Source of the DNA: Frigoribacterium faeni
GTDB taxonomy: Bacteria; Actinomycetota; Actinomycetes; Actinomycetales; Microbacteriaceae
Direction of reading: 5' to 3'
DNA: 64,000 nucleotides
NCBI RefSeq assembly: GCF_011761235.1
Contig: NZ_JAAOYW010000002.1
Coordinates: 1,116,001 to 1,180,000 of the forward strand
Positions 34,990 through 42,786 of this stretch are shown here, piece by piece (position 1 is the stretch's first letter; each line of letters starts with the position of its first letter). The notes below the pieces were generated by a model. The model made no database searches and was not told where the DNA came from. It saw only the letters and a program-made list of their open reading frames with translations. A program made the translations under genes and the position numbers.

Positions 34990-35126
34990 GGTCGGGCCGG
35001 GTCCGGCCCGGCCGGGTCCAGCCCGGTCGGGTCCAGCCCGGTCGGGCACCCGCCCCGTCGCCAGCACCGGGAACCGGCGCCGGGCACCGGGACCGGCACC
35101 GGCGCCGCGCCCGCGGGCACCGCTCG
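34990..35126. repeat. GC-rich short direct repeats between converging genes
   Basis: Contains tandem GGGTCCAGCCCGGTC units (about 35024-35053) and alternating CACCGG/CCGGCGCC runs. No gene is visible. It separates the acyltransferase from the converging polymerase gene and may act as a bidirectional terminator. Confidence 0.55.
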
Positions 35127-36707
35127 TCAGAGGGGCCGGGCGGCGCGCCGACCTCGTCGACGGCTCGGGTCCCTGTCGGCGACCGGCGGCGTCGCGGTGG
35201 TCGGGCGCGAGGTCGGTCGGTCCCCGGCGGCGTCGACGCCCTCGCCGCCGCCTTCCGGCCCCGGGGCCGACCCGACCGACGCCGGGACGCCCTCGCCGCC
35301 GCCCTCCGGCCCCGCGGCCGCCCCGACGACCGCGGCGACCGATGCCGGGACGCCCTCGTGGCGTCGAGAGGGCGCCTCCCGACGCGCCGTCCCGCCGCCG
35401 CGAGCGCCGTCGACTCCTCGCGCTCGACCCGGCCCGGACCCCGGCTCCGGCCCCGGCCCGGGCTCGTCGCGTGCCCAGACCGGGTCGGCGAGGCACACCA
35501 CGACGGTGAGGAGCAGCACCATCGTGGTCATCTTGAAGAAGTCGAAGGTCATCAGGGCCGAGGTCATGACGAGGACGCTGGCCCGTGCGTCCCGGCCCCC
35601 GCGGACGGCGGACGCGACGTAGACGGCGACGACCAGGCCCGCCCCGAGCAGCCCCTGGGTCCCGAGCGACGACAGCAGCTGGTTGTCGACGACGTTGAAG
35701 CCCGTCCCGTAGAAGTAGCCCCGGGCGAAGAGGCGTGCCTCGCTGGACTCCCCGCTGCCGAAGAAGGCCTCGAGGGCGGGACGACCGAGGAGGCGCGGCA
35801 CGGCCTGCAGGTGACCGGCTCGGTTGAGGTACGACCCGGAGTCGAGCAGGGCGTCCGCCGTGCTGGACACGGTCGTCCACGAGAGGAGCACCATCGCGGC
35901 CGCGGCGGCGGCGAGGACCGACCCGCGCTGCCAGGTCGCCGCACGGCGCGAGCTGGCGAGCAGGTAGGCCGCCGCCACCACGACGCCGACCACGGCGCTG
36001 CGGGAGCCGGAGAGAGTGATGCAGGTCAGGAGGAGCAGGAGCGCCGACCAGCGGGCGACCGGGGCGCGCCGCCGCCACGTGCAGAGCAGCAGCACGAGTC
36101 CGACCATCAGGAGGGTGCCGTAGGGGAGGGCGTGCGACATCGTGCCCTGGACCCGGACGAGGCCGCCGCCGAGCAGGTGGTTCTCGTTCCAGAGGCCGCG
36201 TCCCGTCGTGTAGACCTTGTAGCCCCAGAGCAGGGGCTCGCCGCGGACGAACTCGACGAGGCCGGCCAGGCACTGCAGCAGCGCGACGACGACGACGCCG
36301 TCGACGACCCGGCGGCGGTCGGCCGCGCTCGCCTGCGACAGCACGGCCACGACGAGGCCGCAGAGCAGGGCCATGCGGGCCACGAGGCCGAGCCCCGGCG
36401 GGTACGCGACGGCCGTGACGAGGCACGCGCAGCCGAAGAGCACCACCAGCAGCAGCTGCGCGACGTCGACGTGCGGGCGTGCTGTCGGGCGGGGCCGGGG
36501 CGAGGCCCAGGTCAGCACCAGGAGCACGAGGCTGGCGACGACGACCGCGTCGCAGATCGCCTGGGGCACGAGCGGCGACCAGGCGAAGCAGTGCAGGCCG
36601 AGCAGCACGGCGACGACGGTGCCGCGGAGCGTCTCGCGACGCACCGTCGCGGAGAGGACGACGAACGCCCCCACCGCGAGCACGGCCGCCACGGCTGCCG
36701 CGATCAC
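35127..36707 (-). CDS. Wzy-like polysaccharide polymerase / O-antigen ligase family membrane protein
   Basis: 526 residues from GTG 36707 (GTGA overlap with the flippase gene). About eleven hydrophobic helices with a large extracytoplasmic loop (about 285-345, SSTADALLDSGSYLNRAGHL…) carrying the GSRSAVVG and NQLLSSLGTQGLLG blocks seen in O-antigen ligase/polymerase proteins. It should join exported repeat units into polymer. The last ~110 residues are a cytoplasmic low-complexity tail (GPGPEPGSGPG, then EGVPASV and GPEGGGEG repeats), probably disordered. It is the last gene of the operon starting at 41164. Confidence 0.82.
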   Translation of the reverse strand: MIAAAVAAVLAVGAFVVLSATVRRETLRGTVVAVLLGLHCFAWSPLVPQAICDAVVVASLVLLVLTWASPRPRPTARPHVDVAQLLLVVLFGCACLVTAVAYPPGLGLVARMALLCGLVVAVLSQASAADRRRVVDGVVVVALLQCLAGLVEFVRGEPLLWGYKVYTTGRGLWNENHLLGGGLVRVQGTMSHALPYGTLLMVGLVLLLCTWRRRAPVARWSALLLLLTCITLSGSRSAVVGVVVAAAYLLASSRRAATWQRGSVLAAAAAAMVLLSWTTVSSTADALLDSGSYLNRAGHLQAVPRLLGRPALEAFFGSGESSEARLFARGYFYGTGFNVVDNQLLSSLGTQGLLGAGLVVAVYVASAVRGGRDARASVLVMTSALMTFDFFKMTTMVLLLTVVVCLADPVWARDEPGPGPEPGSGPGRARGVDGARGGGTARREAPSRRHEGVPASVAAVVGAAAGPEGGGEGVPASVGSAPGPEGGGEGVDAAGDRPTSRPTTATPPVADRDPSRRRGRRAARPL

Positions 36708-38065
36708 GGCGCCGTCCGCGGCCGGACCGTCGCCGGGGGGCACGCTCCCGACGGGTCGCCGAGCCCGGCCCCGGCCCCGGCCTGGGCCGCCGCCTGGGCC
36801 TGAACCTGGGCCGGTACCTGGCCCTCGGCCCGCACCCGCCGGCGCAGCACCCGGCCGAGGCACGCGAACTGCACGGCGCAGCCGACCGCCTCGGCCAGCA
36901 CGAGCGCGAGCACGGTGCCCAGGGCGCCCCCGGTCGCGCCCCCGACCACCAGGGCGGGCAGGCCGACGGCGGCCGCGGCGGTGACGGCGGTCGTGATGCG
37001 CGGCGCCTCGCCGACGGAGACCAGGCCGAGGGCGCCTCCCCGCGAGACCGACATGACGAGCAGCAGCCCGGCGACGGCCACGAGCAGGTCGGTCGGGAGC
37101 TCGACCGCGCCGCTCAGCAGGACGGGGGCGACGACGGGCATCGCGACGACGAAGCCGACGGCCGCGACGGCGCCGGCGGCCGTGTTCAGCGCCACGGCGA
37201 TCGCGATGCGACGGGCCCGGTCGGGGGCGGGGGCCGAGCCGAGCCAGTTCTGCAGGCGGGCGGGCAGCGCCCCGAGCACGGCGAAGCCCATGCGCATGGG
37301 GCGGTCGGCCCCCGAGAAGGCGGCGACGGCGCCCGGCGAGACCACGCCCAGCACGGCGGCCGGCAGCATCGTGTAGACCGTGCTCACGGCGCGGCCCCGG
37401 ACGATCACCGCCCGTCGGCGGACGAGCTGCGGGGCCTCGCGGAGCGCCCGCCACGACGGCAGCCAGGCCAGCCGCCCGACCGCGGCCGCCGTGCCGACGC
37501 TCGCGACGGGCACGAGCAGCAGGACGACGCCGTAGACGACGAGGTCGGCGCCCGCCGTCATCGCCGCCGCGGCGACGAGCAGCAGCAGCACCCGCGGCAG
37601 CGCGTCCGAGACGAGCGCCGCCCCGGGCCGGCCGGCGCCGACGAAGAACCAGGACGGGGAGGCGGCACCCGTGACCACGGTGCCGGCGGCGACCAGCGCG
37701 GCCGCGAGGCCGTGGTCGGCCACGACGAGGCAGGCGACCAGGGCGCAGACGGGGGCGACGACGGAGGCGGCCGCGAGCTTGGCGGCGAGGCCCGCGTCCC
37801 ACAGGCGCCGGCGTTCGTCGTCGTCGGCCCGGGCGACCGCCTGCACCTGGTCGAGCGACCAGCCGAGCTCGGCGACCACCTGGCCGGCGCCACCGACGGC
37901 CAGCGCGACGGCCACGGCGGCCCAGCCGGAGGCGCCCGAGCTCGACGTGACGGCCGGGACGACGAGCACGGGCGCCACGGCCGCGACGAGCGGCGCGAGC
38001 ACGAACAGGCCGAGGTGCCGCGTCTGCCGGGCGAGGTGCCGGGACCGTCGGGCGAGGCCGCTCAC
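36704..38065 (-). CDS. Wzx-like polysaccharide flippase (MATE/MOP superfamily)
   Basis: 453 residues from GTG 38065 (GTGA overlap with the upstream glycosyltransferase). About twelve to fourteen membrane helices of small residues; positively charged cytosolic loops such as RADDDERRRLW and LVRRRAVIVRGRAVSTVY. Position between a glycosyltransferase and a Wzy-like gene supports lipid-linked repeat-unit export. The C-terminus is a Gln/Ala-rich tail (QVPAQVQAQAAAQAGAGAG). I identify it by topology and context rather than a short motif. Confidence 0.78.
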   Translation of the reverse strand: MSGLARRSRHLARQTRHLGLFVLAPLVAAVAPVLVVPAVTSSSGASGWAAVAVALAVGGAGQVVAELGWSLDQVQAVARADDDERRRLWDAGLAAKLAAASVVAPVCALVACLVVADHGLAAALVAAGTVVTGAASPSWFFVGAGRPGAALVSDALPRVLLLLVAAAAMTAGADLVVYGVVLLLVPVASVGTAAAVGRLAWLPSWRALREAPQLVRRRAVIVRGRAVSTVYTMLPAAVLGVVSPGAVAAFSGADRPMRMGFAVLGALPARLQNWLGSAPAPDRARRIAIAVALNTAAGAVAAVGFVVAMPVVAPVLLSGAVELPTDLLVAVAGLLLVMSVSRGGALGLVSVGEAPRITTAVTAAAAVGLPALVVGGATGGALGTVLALVLAEAVGCAVQFACLGRVLRRRVRAEGQVPAQVQAQAAAQAGAGAGLGDPSGACPPATVRPRTAP

Positions 38066-39126
38066 GAGGTCGCCCCGATCGCGAGCGCGGCCCAGCCGCG
38101 CCGGACGACCTCGTCCAGCCGCACGTCGACGTCGGGCACCGCGAGCGCCGCGGCGCGGGGATCGACCGTGCACAGCGCGTCGGCCAGCGAGGCCGCCGAG
38201 CCCGGCTCGGTCGTGACGAGCAGCGGCCCGGCGGCCTCGGCGATCTCGTCGAGGGCGGGCGAGTCGGCGGTGACGACGACGCGCCCCGAGGCGAGGCCCT
38301 GCCACACCTTGTTCGCGATCACCGAGCGCGCCTTCTCGGACGAGCCGAAGATGCCGAGCGACACGTCGGCGGACGAGATCAGGCCGGCCAGCGCCTCTTC
38401 CGGGACAGGGCCGCGGAACGTGCACAGGTCGTCGACGCCGAGCCGCCGCACGGCCCGTTCGGTGGCGGCCCGCGTGCCGCCGTCGCCGACGAGGGTGAGG
38501 TGGACGCGCCGCCGCCCCCGGGCCCGGGCCAGCGCCTCGACGACGACGTCGAGGCCGTGCAGGGGGATGTAGTTGCCGTACCAGAGCACCTCGAGCACGT
38601 CGCCGGGCGCTCGGGGCGGGGTGGGCACGGCCCAGGCGGGCGCGCCGACGGGCAGGGAGACCACGCGGGTGCGCCGCGCTGCCCGGGTGGCCGCCACTCG
38701 ACGCGCCCGCACCTCGGTGTCGACGAGGTAGACGTGGGCGGCGCGGACGGCGAGGTCGTCTTGCAGACGGTAGAGCCGGGCGCGCAGGGAGCCCGGCGCG
38801 ACGCGGCCCCAGTCGCCCACCTCGGTCTCGTGCAGACCGACGAAGCCGTCGACGACCACGGTCGACCGGGTGAGCCGGCCGACGAGGCCGACGTAGGGCG
38901 CGTGCGCGAGGCGCAGCTCGCTGAGCACGACGACGTCGTGGTCGGCCGAGGCGCGCACGAGGGCGACGAGGTCGCGCAGGAGGCGCACCGCACGGGGACC
39001 GCGCCGGCTCGCCTCCAGCACGGTCACCTCGCAGCCTGCGGCGCGCAGGTGCTCGCGCAGCCTGCGGTTGCGCGGGTACGACGGGTCGTGCACGCGGTAC
39101 TGCAGCACGCGCGACGGGCCGGTCAC
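38062..39126 (-). CDS. Glycosyltransferase, GT4-like (group 1)
   Basis: 354 residues, GT-B fold. The C-terminal donor-binding half has LEVLWYGNYIPLHGLDVVVEALA, LTLVGDG, the block CTFRGPVPEEALAGLISSADVSLGIFG and KVWQGLASGRVVV. The N-terminal half starts SRVLQYRVHDPSYPRNRRLREHLRAAG. It should add a sugar to the lipid-linked repeat unit of the exopolysaccharide. GTGA overlaps connect it with the phosphatase upstream and the flippase downstream. Confidence 0.88.
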   Translation of the reverse strand: MTGPSRVLQYRVHDPSYPRNRRLREHLRAAGCEVTVLEASRRGPRAVRLLRDLVALVRASADHDVVVLSELRLAHAPYVGLVGRLTRSTVVVDGFVGLHETEVGDWGRVAPGSLRARLYRLQDDLAVRAAHVYLVDTEVRARRVAATRAARRTRVVSLPVGAPAWAVPTPPRAPGDVLEVLWYGNYIPLHGLDVVVEALARARGRRRVHLTLVGDGGTRAATERAVRRLGVDDLCTFRGPVPEEALAGLISSADVSLGIFGSSEKARSVIANKVWQGLASGRVVVTADSPALDEIAEAAGPLLVTTEPGSAASLADALCTVDPRAAALAVPDVDVRLDEVVRRGWAALAIGATS

Positions 39127-39716
39127 CGCACGCCCGCCGAGCGGTGCAGCCAGTGCGAGACCGTGTCGACCGCGCCCACGATCTGGGTCACCGCGACGGC
39201 GTGGGCCCGGTCGTCGCGGCCCCAGGGATCGGGCACGTCGTCGAGCTCGGGCGCCGCCGGGGGCAGCGTGGCCCCCCGCTCGGCGACGGCGAGCCGGACC
39301 GCCTCGCGCAGCCGGCTCGCGGCGTCGGGGCCCGCGGCCCGTGCCTCGACCGCGAGGTCGGCGCCCTTCTGCTCGACCACGCGCACGAGCTCGAGCAGGG
39401 TCATCGCGCGGCGCACGACGCGGGGGTGCAGCTCGATCGCGGCCCGGCGGTGCTCGCGGGCGAGGCCGAGCACGAGATCCGCGTCGGCGAGGTGCTCGCG
39501 CACCAGCTGGACTGCCGAGTGGGCAGGGTCGAGGCCGCGCGCGGCGACGCTGGCCGCGACGGGCGGGGCCATCGGCTCGCCCACGACGGCCCGGGTGCCG
39601 GCGCTCCGGACGGTGACGGGGAGGTCGGCCAGCCGGTCGCGCAGCAGGACCTCGGCGAGGGGCGACCGGCAGATGTTGCCGGTGCAGAGCACGACGAGGG
39701 CGAGGGGCGGCGTCAC
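39123..39716 (-). CDS. Low-molecular-weight protein tyrosine phosphatase (Wzb-like)
   Basis: 197 residues, longer than the usual ~150. P-loop CTGNICRS (Cys11 to Arg17, the CX5R active site) and a C-terminal acid-loop Asp in DVPDPWG. It should dephosphorylate the tyrosine cluster of the kinase encoded just upstream (GTGA overlap) and so control polymer length and export. Confidence 0.9.
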   Translation of the reverse strand: MTPPLALVVLCTGNICRSPLAEVLLRDRLADLPVTVRSAGTRAVVGEPMAPPVAASVAARGLDPAHSAVQLVREHLADADLVLGLAREHRRAAIELHPRVVRRAMTLLELVRVVEQKGADLAVEARAAGPDAASRLREAVRLAVAERGATLPPAAPELDDVPDPWGRDDRAHAVAVTQIVGAVDTVSHWLHRSAGVR

Positions 39717-41164
39717 CGCGGGGCCACCGGGCCGGCCGCCGGCGACCGGTCGGGCACGTCGAGGGGCTCGGGGACGACCGGGTCGGCGGCCTCGTCGCCG
39801 TCGGCGTAGTAGGACGAGTAGACCGAGTAGCCGTAGGCGTCGGCGCCCTTGACGGGCACCATCGTCGCCACGACGCCGAGCACCCGGCTGCCGATGCGCT
39901 CGAGGACGTCGAGCGCCTGGCGGAGCTGGCCCCGGGTCGCGCGGCCGGCGCCCACGACGAGGATCGCGCCCGAGGTCATCGTGCTGATGACGGCCGCGTC
40001 GGTCACGGGCAGCAGGGGAGGCGCGTCGACGATGACGTGGTCGAAGGTGGCGGTCAGCTCGTCGATCAGAGCCGCCATCGCCCGCGAGCCGAGCAGCTCG
40101 CTCGGGTTCGGCGGCGTCGTGCCCGCGGCCAGCACGACGAGGCCGCCCCGGCCCCAGGGCTGCAGCACGTCGGTCAGCTCGGCCCGCCCGATCAGCACGT
40201 CGGTGAGGCCCACCGTGCCGTCGAGGCCCATGATGTCGGCGAGGCGCGGGCGCCGCAGGTCGCCGTCGACGACGGCCACGCTCGCGCCGGTCTCGGCGAT
40301 GGCGATGGCGAGGTTGGCGCTCGTCGTCGACTTGCCCTCGGCAGGCAGGGCGGAGGTCAGCACGAAGCTGCGCCCGGCCGTGTCGACGTCGAGGAACTGC
40401 AGGTTCGTGCGCAGGCTGCGGAACGCCTCGGCGCGGGGGCTGCGCGGGTCGGTGTGCACGAACAGCGGCCGGGTCTTGACGGTCGCGTCGAAGCCGACGG
40501 CGCCGATCACGGCCGTGTCGGTGACCTGGTGCACGTCGGCGAGGCCGCGCACCCTGGTGTCGAGCACGGCCCGCAGCGCGGCGGCGCCCGTGCCGAGCAC
40601 GAACCCGGCGAGCAGGCCGAGGCCCAGGGTGGTGGCGAGCCTCGGGCTGGCCGGCGACGTCGGCGACGAGGCGGGCTCGATCGTCTCGACGCGCACGGGC
40701 GTGGGACCGCCCCCGACGGGCAGCTCGATCTCGTCGGCCACGACCTTCGTGAAGCTGGTGCCGACGGCCGCCGCGATGCGGCGGGCGACCCCGGGGTCGT
40801 GGTCACGGGCCGAGATCGAGATGATGACCGTGTTGGCGGGGGACGTGGCCGTGACGCGCTCGGCGAGCTCGGTGGTCGTCGTGTCGAGCCGCAGCTCGTC
40901 GACGACCGGCTGGAGCACTCGGCTGCTGGTGGCCACCGACAGGTACGAGGTGACCTTCTGCTGCGCCGCGCTGCTGCCCTGGACGATGTCCTGGGCGCTG
41001 GACTGGTCGATGCCCTGCACCGAGACGAAGACGCGGGTCGTCGAGACGTACGACGGCGGGATGACGAGGAGGGCCAGGACGCCGAGGCCGAGGCCGAGCG
41101 CGAGGCCGCCCACGATGAGGGCCCAGCCCTTCCGCGCGATGCGGACGTAGTCGGAGAGCTCCAT
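39713..41164 (-). CDS. Wzc-like polysaccharide co-polymerase with bacterial tyrosine-kinase domain
   Basis: 483 residues from ATG 41164. A Wzz-type segment (TM1 about 15-37, extracytoplasmic part, TM2 about 180-200 ending LGTGAAALRAV) is fused to a BY-kinase domain with Walker A SALPAEGKSTT, Walker A' VVDGDLRRP and Walker B VIVDAPPLL. The tail DAYGYSVYSSYYADGD contains a cluster of five Tyr, the autophosphorylation site. It starts the minus-strand operon Wzc-Wzb-GT-Wzx-Wzy. Upstream, a palindrome AATGTTACATT (41233-41243) contains the likely -10 (TACATT). Confidence 0.92.
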   Translation of the reverse strand: MELSDYVRIARKGWALIVGGLALGLGLGVLALLVIPPSYVSTTRVFVSVQGIDQSSAQDIVQGSSAAQQKVTSYLSVATSSRVLQPVVDELRLDTTTTELAERVTATSPANTVIISISARDHDPGVARRIAAAVGTSFTKVVADEIELPVGGGPTPVRVETIEPASSPTSPASPRLATTLGLGLLAGFVLGTGAAALRAVLDTRVRGLADVHQVTDTAVIGAVGFDATVKTRPLFVHTDPRSPRAEAFRSLRTNLQFLDVDTAGRSFVLTSALPAEGKSTTSANLAIAIAETGASVAVVDGDLRRPRLADIMGLDGTVGLTDVLIGRAELTDVLQPWGRGGLVVLAAGTTPPNPSELLGSRAMAALIDELTATFDHVIVDAPPLLPVTDAAVISTMTSGAILVVGAGRATRGQLRQALDVLERIGSRVLGVVATMVPVKGADAYGYSVYSSYYADGDEAADPVVPEPLDVPDRSPAAGPVAPR

Positions 41165-41229
41165 GTGATCCTCGCTGGCGGGCGACGTGCCGGACGACGG
41201 CGGTCGCACGGCGCACTGTGCGTGCGGGG

Positions 41230-41262
41230 ATCAATGTAACATTTCGGACGAGGGATGGCGAA
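41230..41262 (-). promoter_or_regulatory. Candidate promoter of the exopolysaccharide operon
   Basis: Minus strand TTCGCC, 18-bp spacer, TACATT, the latter inside the perfect 11-bp palindrome AATGTTACATT. The TAACATT on the plus strand of this palindrome matches the -10 region of the two Ig-gene promoters. The start codon is about 65 bp downstream. Confidence 0.4.
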
Positions 41263-41299
41263 CATCACTCGTCGGGCCTCTCTCGGCGACCACCTCAGC

Positions 41300-41347
41300 G
41301 GCGCGACGACCGCCTCGACGACCGCCTCGGCGACCGCCTCAGCGGCG
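41300..41347. repeat. 12-bp minisatellite next to the DUF1972 glycosyltransferase 3' end
   Basis: Units of the form SRCGACCGCCTC repeat at about 12-bp intervals, running into the last codons of the gene that stops at 41339. Confidence 0.55.
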
Positions 41348-42481
41348 CAGCGACCGCCTCAGCGCCGCCTCGTACGCGTCGCACACCGACTGCCAGGTGT
41401 AGGCCTCCTCCGCCCGTCGCGTCGCCGCCTCCCGCAGCCTCTGCTGCTCGGCCGGGTCGTCGAGCAGCGCCGTGACGGCGTCGGCGACGGCGTCCGGCTC
41501 GGGCGGCACGAAGACGCCGGCGTCGGCGAGCACCTCGCGGTTGTAGACGGTGTCGCGGGCCACGACCGGGGCGCCGGTGAACATGGCCTGCACCAGGGCG
41601 GGGTTCGTGCCCCCGACGCTGTGGCCGTGGAAGTACGCGCCCGCGTGCTGCCAGAGCGCGAAGAGGCGGTCGTCGTCGCTGACGTGCCCGAGCCAGCGCA
41701 CCCGCTCTTCGTCGGCCGCGAGGTCGCGGACGAGGTCGTCGAGCTCGCCCCCGTACCCCGTCGACCCGACGATGACGACGTCGTGGCGGCGCGCGATGCG
41801 ACGGGCGGCCTCGACGAACTCGACGATCGAGTTCTCGGGGACGAACCGGGCGACGACGAGCGCGTAGCCGCCGTGCGTCAGGCCGGGCTCGACCGGCAGC
41901 TCGGGCACGGGATCGCCGCCGTAGGGGATGAACGTGCCCTCGACGCCGAACTCCTCGCGCCAGCGGCGGACGATCTCGACCGCGTCGCAGACGAGGGCGT
42001 CGGCGAACCGGGCGGAGGCGCGGGCGCCGAGCTTGAACACGGCCTTGGCCGCCCGGCCCCACTTGGCGCGCTCCCACTCGATGCCGTCGACGTTGATGAG
42101 CACGGGCACGCCCCGGAGGCGCAGCAGCGGCAGCCAGAAGCCGTTGGCGACGTTCATCATCAGCACGGCGTCGGGTCGGCGCACGACCGCGTCGAGCACG
42201 GCGGTCAGGCCGTAGCTCAGGGTGCTCAGCGACCGGCTCTCGACGCCGCGCGTCGTGCGGGTGCGCACCCGCGGGTCGCGGGCGGGGTCGTCCTCGCGGA
42301 CGGCGCCGTGCCGGCCGTAGACCGTGACGTCCCACCCGGCGTCGACGAGCGCGGGCGCGATGCGCCGCACCGCCGTCTCGAAGCCCCCGTAGTAGCTGGG
42401 GTAGCCCCGCGTGCCGATCACGGCCACCGAGGGCCGGCGACCGCCGGCGGCGGCGGAGGAGGGGCGGGTGCGAGGCGGCAT
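41339..42481 (-). CDS. Glycosyltransferase with DUF1972 N-terminal domain
   Basis: 380 residues from ATG 42481. The N-terminal half matches DUF1972 (VAVIGTRGYPSYYGGFETAVRRIAPAL, residues about 18-44), found in rhamnosyltransferase-like enzymes of capsule loci. The C-terminal half is a GT4 donor-binding domain (YALVVARFVPENSIVEFV, FHGHSVGGTNPALVQAM, TGAPVVARDTVYN). It lies upstream of and parallel to the wzc operon (174-bp gap) and divergent from the giant adhesin gene. It most likely adds a sugar to the exopolysaccharide repeat unit. Confidence 0.9.
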   Translation of the reverse strand: MPPRTRPSSAAAGGRRPSVAVIGTRGYPSYYGGFETAVRRIAPALVDAGWDVTVYGRHGAVREDDPARDPRVRTRTTRGVESRSLSTLSYGLTAVLDAVVRRPDAVLMMNVANGFWLPLLRLRGVPVLINVDGIEWERAKWGRAAKAVFKLGARASARFADALVCDAVEIVRRWREEFGVEGTFIPYGGDPVPELPVEPGLTHGGYALVVARFVPENSIVEFVEAARRIARRHDVVIVGSTGYGGELDDLVRDLAADEERVRWLGHVSDDDRLFALWQHAGAYFHGHSVGGTNPALVQAMFTGAPVVARDTVYNREVLADAGVFVPPEPDAVADAVTALLDDPAEQQRLREAATRRAEEAYTWQSVCDAYEAALRRSLRR

Positions 42482-42786
42482 GGGAGATCCGTTCCGGGAG
42501 GGGGCGCGAGGCCGCCCCACGGTACCGCAGCACGCGTCGTCGACGACGGGGACCCCCCGAGCGAGGGGGATGGTACAGGCGTGTCCCCCCTTGCGCGGAC
42601 ACCGTGGGGTGAAACGCGGGGTGAATTGGGTGACGGGAGATGGTCGGGGTACACCTGCCCCCCCGAGACTGGGAGCGGGCCGCCTACTGGGACGGCAGCC
42701 CCGCAGCGGCGTCCGCCCGGATCACCAGGGGGCGGGAGGCCGTCGATCGCCGTGCGCGATCGTCCGCTCGACACTGAGGATCAGCC
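42482..42786. promoter_or_regulatory. 305-bp divergent control region, DUF1972 glycosyltransferase / giant adhesin
   Basis: No gene is visible. It contains a small CCCCC-GAGCGA-GGGGG hairpin (42554-42569) and three GGGTGA boxes at 42607, 42619 and 42628, the last within TTGGGT-18 bp-TACACC, a weak promoter-like pair. These sites could serve the regulator encoded at the end of the adhesin operon (inference). The giant gene's RBS GAGGA (42776-42780) lies 6 nt before its GTG. Confidence 0.4.

Noticed and set aside
36427-37802. N-terminal extension of the Wzy-like protein across the flippase gene
   Set aside because: Composition is out-of-frame GC-rich sequence; the hydrophobic helices start only at GTG 36707, which overlaps the flippase stop.
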